NCBI RefSeq assembly: GCF_932276165.1
Contig: NC_063984.1
Coordinates: 9,741,501 to 9,805,500 of the forward strand
Direction of reading: 5' to 3'
DNA length: 64,000 bases
DNA from: Plutella xylostella
Lineage: Eukaryota > Arthropoda > Insecta > Lepidoptera > Plutellidae
The position numbers were made by a program, and so were the translations under genes. Of the stretch, positions 12,955 to 23,229 are shown piece by piece. A model generated the notes under the pieces. That model saw only the letters and a list, made by a program, of their open reading frames with translations. It made no database searches and had not been told where the DNA came from. How positions within the stretch are numbered: the stretch's first letter is position 1; every line of letters begins with the position of its first letter.

Positions 12955-15621
12955 AGGTAACGGGTCCATATATCGCGGTATTCAAAATGGCGTCCTTATT
13001 TCGAGTTATATTTATTTTCATGATTATTACTCATTTTAATAGGTTTGGATACTCTAAAATTACATTTAATCGTTCATTATCTTTAACTGAAACTACTTGA
13101 TGTAGTAAATATGTTTAAAATTGCCTAAAATTACTAAAAACTCATGTAATGTGCCGTGAGGGCGACGCCGCCATGTTTTTCATACAAACGCGACCCGGCT
13201 TACGTAAGGCCAGCCATATTTAATAATTGTGTTTTTTAATATTTATACGACGTTCAACTTTGTAAATAGTTTATATTTAGTTTATTATATTCTTATACTT
13301 ACATTAAATTTAAATTTTAACTCTTTTTAAACTAATTTAACCCCTTTAAACTCAAAAACAAAATACCTCGGTATAAGGGCCTGATTTTTATACGTTGTTC
13401 CTAACTCCGAGTTACCCTCGGTATAAGGAAAAATACTATGTCATGATTTTTAGCTTATAACTTTACAAATAATAACATTTGAAGTATATGCTTGATTACA
13501 TAATAATAATGATGAACGTGACAAGCTTATAACCTAATTCGGCGGTACAAAATATCCTCTAGGAATCTTAATATGACACGATAATATTGTTGACCCAAAA
13601 ATCATGGTTACATAGAAAACCTTAACTTAGTATGTATATTTGAAATGATAAAAAACAGTGATATTTCATCGCTATTAACGAAAGTGATACATAATTTTAC
13701 CAATATTTTATGTATGATTTGAGTAACAAATCTATGTTGTTTCTAAATCGATAATTTGATAACTCGGAATATGGATTATTAAAATACTTGCTGAACCCCT
13801 AATATGGAGTATGACATTTTACATAGGTAGGTACCTCGGAAATCGGAATATGACTACATCACACCTTCGCAGTGTCATCCGATGCCGTCATCAAACCATA
13901 AAATCAAGATGAATTAGCGACTTTCTTCCTAAATATAAAAGGGGTGTGGATAGATATGCCTGACTTTACGAAACTACTACTAGATACTACCTACTTATTA
14001 CTCTTTATAAAAGAAGAAAGAAAGAAATTTGTAGACGTAAAATTTTATTTGGGTGAATAAAATAACACACACGACCGTGGAGTTTTTATAACACTTATAT
14101 ATATACACAATTGCCTAATTTCATTTCTGTATTTTATTTCCATTATCCTTCTACTTCGAGGTCTGATGGCCGTTGTAATATTGTTATCCCAGAATTCCCA
14201 GATAAATGAATGTCCTGTATACTGCATTTCATGTTTGGTTTAGGGGTCTGGTTGATTTTTTCATTTTCTTGTTGTTGTCACTGAAAAATAAAGTAAGTAG
14301 GTAAATTGTATGGATAGTTGACAGAATTAAGCTTATCCTTATAAGTTGGTACCCATTTTCACAAAACTTAGTGAGTTTAGAAACGAAAACGCTAGAACAA
14401 AAACCTAGGTTAGTAACTAAACTGATGCCAAATTACTGATAAAAACATAAAAATATTTCCATTTTACGTAATTTCCTAAAATAATTCGCACACAAGCTTA
14501 CCTTATCGATTTTCCAATTGCATATTGCAAATACAAACATAATAATTTAATAAAAGATGTTTGTTTTCTAATGTAAAGACTTAACAAAAATACTTTCAAA
14601 GAATAGCGGCAAACTTTTCGGCGGAAAATTGAACATGGCGCCGGCGCGCCTCCAGTCCAGCGCGCATGCGCCATAGAGATGTACCTAGTGCAATGTTCCT
14701 TGCTTCCGACCTATGCTTGAATGAAAAAATAATCGATGCTGGATCGATTCCTGGGTAGATACTTTTATTATAATCATATTCGTTTATGGTAAATACATTA
14801 GGTACTCATCGGAAATTAGTACTGATAAGGTATTTGGCTTTTGTAAGTATTCGATACTTTTCCTCATCCCTTACACATCTACTTTTATTACGTATCATCA
14901 ACTTTTAAACATTTAAGTAAGAACATAAAATATCGTGGAAAAATTTTAGACCTTACTTAGATAAAAACTATAGTAAAAAATGTTTAAATCATTCGAGTTC
15001 AATAATCGATTATATTCGATTACTGTCACTATTTCATCAATTTACCCCATCTCTACTCTATTTTTTTTTAATCGCTTTGAAAAGTCCATAGAACATCATA
15101 GAAGCATTATGAATATTTTTTCTAGCCAATGTTACCAGTTGCAATAATGAATTATGAAAATGTTACATAAATAATAGAAATTATCACGAAAACCAATATA
15201 AATGGAGAGTATTTAATTCTTTTCATTATTTTCAACTACTTTTTAGAATAATTAAATTTATTTGGAGTATTTTAGGGTTAAAAAAGTATATCGATATTTT
15301 AGATTGTAATTTCCTTATGTTCATGGCCACACTCATGGAGCCACTGACAGGACTAACTCGGAATATGGAACAGGCTACCTCGGTATATGGAAGAAACCAT
15401 AATCCTACCTCGGTATAAGGGCAAATCGACATGTGTAATAAATTATATTTTTTTAAGTATAATTAATGTGTTATCAATGAATCTGTGTTAAGAAATATAA
15501 AATTTAACGTATATTCTTACAGAAGACAATATTTCACATCAATATTGATGGTTACAAATGCTTATTTTTCTTACTTACTTTCAAATGTTGTTATTTACCT
15601 CGGAATATGGACCCGTTACCT
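12955..15621. mobile_element. 2.7 kb TA-flanked inverted-repeat element with interspersed CTCGGTATAAGG motifs
   Basis: The left end AGGTAACGGGTCCATAT and right end ATATGGACCCGTTACCT are perfect inverted repeats, bordered by TA (12953-12954 and 15622-15623). The motif CCTCGGNATAWGG recurs near 13366, 13416, 13763, 13835, 15355, 15378, 15408 and 15598. No ORF of note and no transposase, so it is non-autonomous. It lies in the probable al 5' intron. Confidence 0.75.
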
Positions 15622-16159
15622 TATATTTTTTTAGCAGTTCGATGTACTTAATAGAAAAAGATGCATAACAAAACACAGGCAAAGACATTAGCAGGTTCTT
15701 AACAAAGGGGTTGCAAGTGTTAAAAAAGCACCTTCTTGCAAACATTTGTTTTATTTTTTGTGGTCTCCGCAAAAACTAACATTAACATGCAAATACAATG
15801 AAACCGTCTGGGTTTGCAAATTAAGTTTAAGAAACCCACATTATTGAATTGCGTCTTATGGCAATACAAATACGGTTTAAAATCGACGGATTAGTTCGTT
15901 AACTTCATTGCTGACGGTACTGTGGAACAGATAGCAATAAATTTAGCGTTTAATTGCTACTAAAATGTAATTAAACACTTGTTTAAACAGACTCGGTCTT
16001 TTGCTAATTAACTGTGCAAATTTGTAGGCACGGAAACCAATTCTGGTAATTTGATAGAAACATTAGGAAGTTCCGTATTACAATTAATAAACCAACATAA
16101 TATTATATGTAGCTTGTACATATTTCTAATCAATAGTTGGATGCACTAAAATTGTAGTC

Positions 16160-16240
16160 TAGGGCCAATAAACGACCTCTCTCAGAGTGACAATGCGACA
16201 TGTGAGGAGTCAGGTATATCTTTGCCACGGTCTGTAGGTG
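16160..16240. mobile_element. Diverged relative of the 89-base hairpin element
   Basis: CTCTCTCAGAGTGACAATGC followed by GGAGTCAGGTATATCTTTGC matches the motif order of the hairpin family. The ends are decayed. Confidence 0.4.
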
Positions 16241-16664
16241 TATCTTTTTATTGAATCATTTTAATGATTATGAATAACATTATTTATGGGAATATTAAAT
16301 TTGTAGTTTAGATTATCTATTCTTCAATAATCCTAAAAATATGTTTTCTGGACATATCACTTATTGAGAACGCAATAACTATTAGATTTCTAATTTTATA
16401 GTTTATCTTTACATGTGTACAGGTAAGTATGGAATCCATTCGTTACACCTTAGTCATTGTTTCGCCATGTGTATCGAACACTCATAGTAGAATACGGTTT
16501 TTTAGCATCAAGCAATGTGAGTTATAGCAAAAAAGCATACTATAAAGAGATTATACCATTTAATTTTATAACGCTGTTATAGATAAGCACGTTAGTATTA
16601 ACGGGGATAATGTCTAATGCAATTTCTTTATTGTTATTTATTCTGATATACATTATCATTACTA

Positions 16665-16779
16665 CACTCACGGGCAATGAAAAGGTTCCACTCACAAAAT
16701 GCCGACACCAAACAACCCAAACTGTTTAGGAGTAATTTGGTAATTTTCTTAACGGAACCTTTTTTATTGCCCGTGAGTG
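16665..16779. mobile_element. TA-flanked MITE, CACTCACGGGCAATGAAAA family (copy 2)
   Basis: The inverted ends CACTCACGGGCAATGAAAA and TTTTTTATTGCCCGTGAGTG are flanked by TA on both sides (16663-16664 and 16780-16781). It is better preserved than the 1716 copy. No coding capacity. It lies in the probable al 5' intron. Confidence 0.82.
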
Positions 16780-17302
16780 TAACTCAATGTGAGCTAGGGT
16801 TTAAACTTCGGTGCGTTTGGTTTGGATACGAGGTCTATTTTATGAATCATAGCGAGGGATTTAGTGTGCATCATAAACTATCATAAGTTTGTAAACTACC
16901 TGTCTCACAACGAAAAATAACACGAGCAGAACTAAATAATGAGATGTGACAATATTTATACATTTATGCTTGCTCTTAAAAAGCTTTACATTTGTTGCAG
17001 ACCTTTAATTTAAATTGAGTTCTATCGATTTTCTTTTTTATGTAAAAAGAAAACGAGCTCGATTAAATTATTAAAATACAAAGTAAACTCACAATCATCC
17101 TAGTTTTACATACCTCAATCGCGCCTCAACTCTGACCGTTAGCAAAAAAAAAGCACATTTTATAAGCGCAAAAGAGCTTTTAGCATAGAATGCACTTTAG
17201 CATAGCAGTTTATAATTGAAGAAAGCGGATGTTTGCATATTACATTTAGATGGGAAATGTGATAAGAAACTTAATTGTGCGAGAAGTCATGCGTTCCCTG
17301 AG

Positions 17303-17438
17303 GGTTACTCTATATTGACGAAAAACGAACGAACAATAGCTGTCGTGCAATCGGCACGTTTAATACCACGAGATAGAGTCATAGCTCGCGCAGCAGCGCT
17401 CCGAAAACTCCATTTTTGTGATGTAGAGTGACCCCCCG
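17303..17438. mobile_element. MITE, TACTCTATA/CGAAAAACGAACGA family (copy)
   Basis: The left end GGGTTACTCTATATTGACG is mirrored by the right end GATGTAGAGTGACCCCC. Internal landmarks shared with other copies are CGAAAAACGAACGA, GAGATAGAGTC and GCAGCAGCGCTCCG. It lies in the probable al 5' intron. Short ORFs over it are spurious. Confidence 0.65.
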
Positions 17439-17660
17439 TCCCGTCCGTTATTGTTACGCAGTTATTAACCATTAATGGCCATATTTGATAGGGAATTGCT
17501 AACGCATTGTTCGTTGCTGGGAAGGTATTACGGCTGATATAAGCATAAGTGGTGGCTGTTAGACCCAGTTTCTCACTCAAGTTAATCTGCGTACATGTAT
17601 ATTATATAGTCCACATACAGAGTGTTAAAAAGGTTATAGTATTTGTAGAAGTACTCATTA

Positions 17661-17749
17661 GGTACGGTCAGGTGCAGAGAAACCTGACCCCCCTCTCATA
17701 GTAACAATGCTTCTGAGAGTGGTCAGGTTTTTCTGCCCCTTACTGTACC
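17661..17749 (+). mobile_element. 89-base palindromic hairpin element (copy A)
   Basis: GGTACGGTCAGGTGCAGAGA pairs with the end TCTGCCCCTTACTGTACC, and AACCTGACC with GGTCAGGTT. It is the reverse complement of the 38049 copy with few changes. It lies about 80 bases before the al coding-exon acceptor. Confidence 0.82.
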
Positions 17750-17832
17750 AACCACAATACCCGTATGTAGAGAATGTTTTTAAAAATTACGACATAGCTT
17801 ACCAAACCCACTAACACTGTCACCCTCCACAG

Positions 17833-18053
17833 ATCACCAACCAATCAGCGATGGGCATCTCGGAGCTGTCATCTACCTCCCCCTCCCCCGCGCCGCACCC
17901 CCTCCCGCGCCCGGAGTCCCACGGCTCGGGGCTCGATGAGGAGGACACTCCTCGGAGGAAGCAGCGCCGGTATAGGACCACCTTCACCAGCTATCAGCTT
18001 GATGAACTGGAGAAGGCGTTTGGCAGGACGCATTATCCTGACGTGTTTACTAG
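17833..18053 (+). CDS. al: al exon with start codon and homeodomain N-terminal half
   Basis: A CCCTCCACAG acceptor ends at 17832. Eighteen bases of leader precede the ATG at 17851. Coding sequence for residues 1-67 plus two bases of codon 68 runs to 18053, where the donor GTGAGT begins. The N-terminus is rich in Ser and Pro, followed by an acidic patch (GLDEED) and a basic run (RRKQRR) leading into the homeodomain. The split codon AG|A gives Arg at homeodomain position 31. Confidence 0.93.
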
Positions 18054-21000
18054 GTGAGTTGTTAGAAGATAATGGTGTGTTTTTAAAGATCCTACTATTT
18101 GTGTGTTTTGGTATGTCGTGTTACTTATAATCAATATACAGGGTGGGATTTTATAAGGAGGCTGTCAGTGGCCAGACATACCGAGTTCCTTTCATAAAAA
18201 TTAAGGAGCTGCTTCGTTTTCTGGTCTCATATTTAAAGTTACTCTACATTGGTCTCTATTTGGGACTTCAGATAATTATAAGATTTCACCCTGTGTAATT
18301 AAATCGGAATCTATTAGGTATTATGATTAGGTATATATACAGTTTTATGCCATTATCTCAGTGTAACTAAGTTATAATATAGTAAACTAACGTGATTTTC
18401 CGAATATTTTCTGATCTTTTTGTAATTCTACAAATATTTTACTTCAACAGAACTAACTAGCTAACACCTAAATCGTCGCTAGAAAAAACATGGAAAGAGC
18501 AGTTGTAGAAATTCCCCACACTTAAACTGTCCAACAATGGTTGATAAACGACGACTTTGATTAAACGTCGCCATTTTTTGTTGCAGAGAAGAGCTGGCTT
18601 TGAAAATTGGACTAACTGAAGCGAGAATCCAGGTGAGCTATCCGTGCTATCTACGAACATGCATCTGATAAGATTAATGGCCATTGATTATTGCGTTTCC
18701 TACACCAACTATGCGGAATTAGTGTTTCGTTTGATATGCGATAGGATTTTTTGTTGTTTAGTTATTGCTATTTTATTTGCAGAGTGAAAAACTGATGTAA
18801 AATAACTCAAACCAACTAATTAGAACATTCATTTTACTAAAGAAATCAATGTCTTATTACCTCTGAATAAACATAAGCATTCGACTCCAATCAGTAGGGT
18901 GTCACACCAAAAAACTTATTTAGGGTCTCCCGCAGACTTGCGACCTCCTGCGACAGACGGCGACGCGGCTGGACGCCTCGCTCTAAAAAGTTTACTGACG
19001 GACTAAGGACAATGCGCAATCAGTTTTTATTTTATGCTTAAACGGAAGCTATTATGTGCATAATTTGCAACAATGTTCCTAATGTAATCAATTCCCGTGA
19101 GAAAAACTAATTTCTATAGAAAAAATACTTTCTTGGCTTTATACTACACATAAGAATATCACGTTACTTAGGTAATATAAAATCATAGTAAGTAATATCT
19201 CTTATCTCCACCCAAAACACACATGTACATTTATTTGAATCCGCCTATACATACATAAGAATAATAATGTCTAAAACAAATACTTAATTAAGTATGTTTT
19301 CTAAACGTTTACTTACGACATTAAAATTAAGTCCAAAGGTTGAAAACGTGTATAAACTGTATGAGTTATTAAAAGGTTTGAACTATGGCGACTATGAGAG
19401 TAGTAAATTATGTTAGTTTTCCCACGTGTGAACGGCACCGGTTTCTGGGATGCACTTACTGCCGCAGATTCAATAGAATATTTTTTTATTAAGTCTTGTC
19501 TTTGTATTCACAAAAATAAACATAGGTAATTTTTCAACTTTAAAATCATTCATATTACCGTTAAAATTTAAATTACATCATAGCACACATACATACGCGA
19601 TCCCTTGCACATCAACCAATACGTTATAGTCACTTCATTCCCACAAAGTAAAATAACTTATCAAGCCAAGAGCCGCTAATTCGAACCGCAAAGCTACGCA
19701 GATCTATAATCATATCGATCAGGATTCCATTGGAGTCGTGACTTATTTCTCTCCAATTACTTTGGTATGGTCACCCTAAAAACATAAGTCAAGATTCCTT
19801 ATTAGTCGGTGCCAGCGGTTGGCGACTGCGGGCGAATGCCATCTCGTATTGGTTTAACAGCACTTAATGATCGCTCAATCTGCACTGTTTTATTGATCAT
19901 TCAATATCGTACAGTGGAATTCACCCACTCACTTAGTTAAAACTCAACAAAGAAAAGTTAGAATTTGCCTCTTAGAAAACACGATTTACTTTTAATAATT
20001 TAACCAAAATCTAAATCAGACCGCTTAGCTTATCCTCTACTGTCATGTTTATTGGAGTCTCAGATATACGAATTTACTTATAGGATGAATTTATTTTTGC
20101 GATTAAAAGTTATTTCTGTACACCTATTTACATACAAGCTCAATCTACATGGCTAGGTGTGTAATGTGTGTACAACTGTAGAGTAATAATGTATTGGTAT
20201 TTCGTGTTGGTTTTCACGCAGCTCACTGCCCACAAGCATTGGTCTGTGGCATAACTCACATAGCTAGGTACTAAGTTGCAAAACGTTTTCGTAAATATTA
20301 ATTGAATGCAACGTGAGGCTGTAATATATCAACGTCGGAGCATTCCATCATTTTATTTATTTATTTTTTACCGGCCACCGCTTATACAGTGTTAATTACC
20401 TGTGTTGCCCTTTTTCGGTCTAAATTACGTATATTTTCTTAATAGAAAATGCAGTTTTTATTCAATTACGCTTTACGGTCGTAAGGCGAGTTTCTAATCG
20501 CTTATAATTAGTGGCAAGCGATTACTTTGAGCGGACATTTTTGCGTTTAGGAATTCATCCTGTCTGACCTTTTTTGGTGTGAAATATTGTTAATTTTGAT
20601 ACATCAGAACACTGCGAGAACGCACCTGCTTAATTTTCATTTTAATCTTGCCGTTTAATTATTATCAATGTCTTGCCAGTTATATTCACCAGATGTTTCT
20701 GTTTTCATCTTGTTAAGTTATGAACTAACGCCTACGCACAATACGACAACTTAATTATTGTTTATCGCACTCTCTATACTGCATGCATACTCAAAACAAC
20801 TTATCAACAACTACTTTCGTTATAGGTACTACCCATACTATGACCGATTCCACCAGTTCCTTTCGACGTCCAACGCTGACCTTAACCCTTATTCGCAGGT
20901 GTGGTTCCAGAACCGGCGCGCGAAGTGGCGCAAGCAGGAGAAGGTGGGCCCACAGTCCCACCCCTACAGCGGGTACATGGGGGGGCCCACCCCGCTGCCC

Positions 21001-21679
21001 AGCTCGGCCGCCATCAGCGCCCCGCACCCCTTCACACAACTCGGCTTCGGACTGAGAAAGTCCTTCGATGCCAACGCTCTAGCATCTTTTCGGTAAGCGA
21101 AAAATTTAGCAGAATCCAAACCACCCAAATTAAAATGACAATGCAATAATTGGCAAACACATATTATTGTGTAAACTACGTATTTTAATTAGTATTTGTA
21201 GACACGTAATTAATTTCGCCATTTACTAATTAAGCACAACTGTTTTAAATTACAATGTCAACATTGAAATTTTGTCTCACATAAATTGTAGAGCAGTTAC
21301 GAAACCACGCAGGAAAATGTGTTCCATTTTCTTATTGAATTTTCTTTCCAGGTACGCGACCTCGCCTCTCCTGGGAGCCCAGTACCTGCCATCCTTATCA
21401 CGAGCTCCCTTCCTAGGGGCGCCTTTATACGCTACATCACCAGCTCACTTCCACTCGTTGTTCGCGAGCATGGCGCCGCTGGCTGAAGTCCCCCGGCGCT
21501 CGCCCGAGGCCCGCTCCCCGGCGCCGTCGCTCTCCCCCCCCATCTCCCCCGGCTGCGAGTCCCTCCCCCCCGCGGCAGACGACGCGAGGAACAGCAGCAT
21601 CGTGGCGCTGCGGCTGGCGGCGCGCGAGCACGAGCTGCGCATGGAGCTGCTGCGGCAAAGAGCCGACCTCATGTGCTGA
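17851..21679 (+). CDS. al: Aristaless paired-like homeodomain transcription factor (spliced, 4 coding exons)
   Basis: Nuclear DNA-binding regulator of the Aristaless/ARX/ALX family, known in insects for appendage and wing patterning; in butterflies an aristaless paralogue controls wing colour. The exons 17851-18053, 18587-18632, 20899-21092 and 21352-21679 join in one frame to 771 bases, 256 residues. The homeodomain spans about residues 38-97: it starts [20 protein letters not shown], has HYPDVFT in the middle and [14 protein letters not shown] in helix 3, with Gln at homeodomain position 50 and Asn at 51. Residues 98-106 (KVGPQSHPY) and HPFTQLGF (127-133) are conserved Aristaless features. 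A C-terminal OAR motif (about 229-248, [20 protein letters not shown]) ends the protein. Drosophila Al is about 400 residues, so this one has a short N-terminus and linker. MGISE at the start matches Drosophila Al. Lepidoptera have two al paralogues; which one this is cannot be decided here. Confidence 0.95.
18054..18586 (+). other. al: al intron between coding exons 1 and 2, carrying a MITE
   Basis: 533-base GT-AG intron (GTGAGT ... TTGCAG). It holds a 155-base inverted-repeat element at 18139-18293; the rest shows nothing recognisable. Confidence 0.85.
18139..18293. mobile_element. MITE with CAGGGTG ends inside an al intron
   Basis: Left end CAGGGTGGGATTTTAT and right end ATAAGATTTCACCCTG are imperfect inverted repeats of about 16 bases. 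It is preceded by TA, but no clear target duplication is seen on the right. A similar left end (ACAGGGTGGAATTT) occurs at 42116. No coding capacity. Confidence 0.7.
18587..18632 (+). CDS. al: al 46-base internal microexon (homeodomain helix 2 region)
   Basis: Bounded by TTTTTTGTTGCAG (ends 18586) and GTGAGC (starts 18633). It completes Arg68 and encodes [15 protein letters not shown], homeodomain positions 32-46, identical in pattern to Drosophila Al ([15 protein letters not shown]). At 46 bases it is easily missed by gene finders. The downstream junction falls between homeodomain residues 46 and 47, the classic intron site of paired-class homeobox genes. Confidence 0.95.
18633..20898 (+). 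other. al: al intron between coding exons 2 and 3
   Basis: 2.27 kb GT-AG intron (GTGAGC ... TTCGCAG). No repeat family recognised. The block 20370-20580 is non-repetitive and has TAATTA-like cores, so it could be regulatory, but nothing firm can be said. Confidence 0.85.
20899..21092 (+). CDS. al: al exon: homeodomain recognition helix and linker
   Basis: The acceptor TTATTCGCAG ends at 20898 and the donor GTAAGC begins at 21093. It encodes residues 84-147 plus two bases of codon 148: [15 protein letters not shown], then [13 protein letters not shown], a Pro/Ser/Ala linker and [16 protein letters not shown]. The exon is markedly GC-rich compared with the flanking introns. GGGGGGCCCACCCC near 20980 is a strong local GC run. 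Confidence 0.94.
21093..21351 (+). other. al: al intron between coding exons 3 and 4
   Basis: 259-base AT-rich GT-AG intron (GTAAGC ... TTTCTTTCCAG). It holds nothing else that I recognise. Confidence 0.9.
21352..21679 (+). CDS. al: al last coding exon with OAR motif
   Basis: The acceptor TTTTCTTTCCAG ends at 21351. The split codon CG|G gives Arg148, then [15 protein letters not shown], a Pro/Ser-rich stretch, and [22 protein letters not shown] before the end DLMC and the stop TGA at 21677-21679. FHSLFASM (around 21450) aligns with FQSLLANM of Drosophila Al. The OAR motif is a known intramolecular repressor of paired-class factors. Confidence 0.94.
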
Positions 21680-21809
21680 AGAGTTAAAGCTAGTGTACTT
21701 GAAGGGTTAACCTCATGTGCTGAACATACCTAGTGCACTTGAAGGGTTAACGGGGAATGATTAGAGGGTTATTCTTAGCTGACCATTGCTAGTGCAGTTG
21801 AAGGGTTAA
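21667..21809 (+). repeat. Diverged tandem repeat spanning the al stop codon and 3' UTR
   Basis: CCTCATGTGCTGAA (21667-21680, including the stop) recurs at 21711-21724. Each copy is followed by CTAGTGYACTTGAAGGGTTAA-like sequence, at 21690-21710 and 21730-21750; a third copy of the latter part is at 21789-21809. The units are about 44 and 40 bases. It looks like a local duplication of the end of the coding region. Confidence 0.8.
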
Positions 21810-22040
21810 AACACGGGAACGATTTAGACGTTATGCGAATGCGTATGTGAATATAGTTTTATGTGAATAGGTTAAGCTATTTAAATTGTTGAGTTTTGTA
21901 AATAAAAGTAGCTGTAGTTATCGAGTAGGGTTACACGTTTTTGTAACAGTATTAAACCGTACCTTTGTAAGTTCTAACTAGAAATTATAATCCGTCCATT
22001 TGTAACTATTAAAAACGAATAAAGGAAATTATATTTTTAT
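21680..22040 (+). other. al: al 3' untranslated region with polyadenylation signals
   Basis: AT-rich sequence after the stop. AATAAA occurs at 21901-21906 and again at 22018-22023; the second is followed by T-rich sequence, so it is the likelier distal site. The first 130 bases contain a diverged tandem repeat (separate entry). Confidence 0.7.
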
Positions 22041-22224
22041 TATACTGTACACGGCGTAATCATTTCCTTTTGCATCATGCTTCCTTTATTTCTGCGAATG
22101 TGGATAAGAATCATAGTCATATTGTCGCATAGGCGGCGGAGCTGGGTTAATCATCGGGTAATGACATACAATCATCACCAATTTGGAATTAGTCACCGGA
22201 CCAAGGCCGGGACGGGATATGGCT

Positions 22225-23094
22225 GTCGCAGCCGGATCGTATAACCCGCCGTATTACATGACGGCTAGCCGCATTACAAGACAGGGCCGCTTTGTAATGC
22301 GGCGGATCAACGTTTAGCCGTATTGAATACGGCTGCATGAAAATGCGCCGGATTGTATTCGACATCATACGTCATTCAATACGGCTAGCCGTTATGTAAT
22401 ACGGCAAGGGATTAGCCGCCGCTTTGAAAGATTTTAGTTTTGATTTTTAACACTAGTGGCGCTGCTTGACATAACAACAATAATGGCGTTGGATACAGAT
22501 ATTTGATGATGATTAAAACGAAGAAATCGTGTTAAATATGCTAGTAAACAGTACTTCAGGAACAATTTTCACATGAAATTAAATAATTTCTATTCCGATC
22601 AATGCGGTGCAGTGAAAAACGTACAAAAGTTATAACGCACATCAATCAGCTAAAGTGACCATGGATTCTGCTGGTCGGCGGATTTCAAGATAATACTACT
22701 GGGTCAAAAAATATAAATGTGGCCGGCAAAGGTTATTTGATCTTGAAGAGACTGCGACGAGGCAAACGTAGTGTGGGACGCCCTCAGGCTAGATGGGGTG
22801 ACGACTTGCGAAAGGTAAAGGTGGCTGGTTATGATTGGATGTGGAAAGCTGTAGATCGCATCCAGTGGCGTGCTTTAGGAGAGGCCTACGTCCAGAAGTG
22901 ATGTTGATGATGAAGAATAATAATTCCGAAGATCCCACAATCCGTAATGTCATGCTTAGTATGGACATGTTTACCCTACAATTCAGTAGTAGTACGATGC
23001 GGCTAAACGTGAGCCGCCGTATTACAAAGCGGCCCTGTGTTGTAATGTGGCCAGCCGTAATGTAATACGGCGGGTTATACGATCCGGCTGCGAC
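22225..23094. mobile_element. Foldback (long terminal inverted repeat) element just downstream of al
   Basis: The ends GTCGCAGCCGGATCG and its reverse complement CGATCCGGCTGCGAC continue as inverted repeats for about 100 bases (CGTATAACCCGCCGTATTAC, GGGCCGCTTTGTAAT). It is flanked by a direct repeat ATGGCT (22219-22224 and 23095-23100), read as a target-site duplication. The motif GCCGTATTAC/GTAATACGGC recurs many times in the arms. The centre contains a LINE fragment (22719-22901). No transposase is visible. The superfamily is not assigned. Confidence 0.8.
22719..22915 (+). mobile_element. RTE-like LINE fragment, 3' end of reverse transcriptase ORF
   Basis: Encodes a short remnant with RLRRGKRSVGRPQARWGDDL and ending WRALGEAYVQ, the usual end of these lepidopteran LINE proteins. 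GATGATGA follows, like the tails of the other copies at 43632 and 57540. 5' truncated; nested within the foldback element. Confidence 0.75.
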
Positions 23095-23229
23095 ATGGCT
23101 ACGTGAGACAATTATCTGCCGCAGTCTGTGAGTACGACCGCGACCAAACTCCTTATTCACGAACTGTCGACAACGAGGTTCACGTAGATTTCAAAGCGTA
23201 ATCATTAAATAAATACACAGATTGACAAA

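Larger units (their letters stand above)
7789..17832 (+). other. al: Probable long 5' intron of al
   Basis: About 10 kb between the candidate leader donor and the first coding exon's acceptor. It contains the inverted-repeat element 12955-15621, a TA-flanked MITE (16665-16779) and hairpin elements near 16160 and 17661. The stretches 7800-12590 and 15630-16150 hold no ORF or repeat that I recognise; several AT-rich blocks with TAATTA cores are listed separately. The intron call depends on the leader exon being right. Confidence 0.4.

Noticed and set aside
1..17800. A second complete aristaless copy upstream of al
   Set aside because: No second homeodomain sequence ([15 protein letters not shown]) was found in this stretch on either strand.
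21437..21672. Minus-strand ORFs of 73-75 codons
   Set aside because: They are antisense shadows of the GC-rich al last exon.
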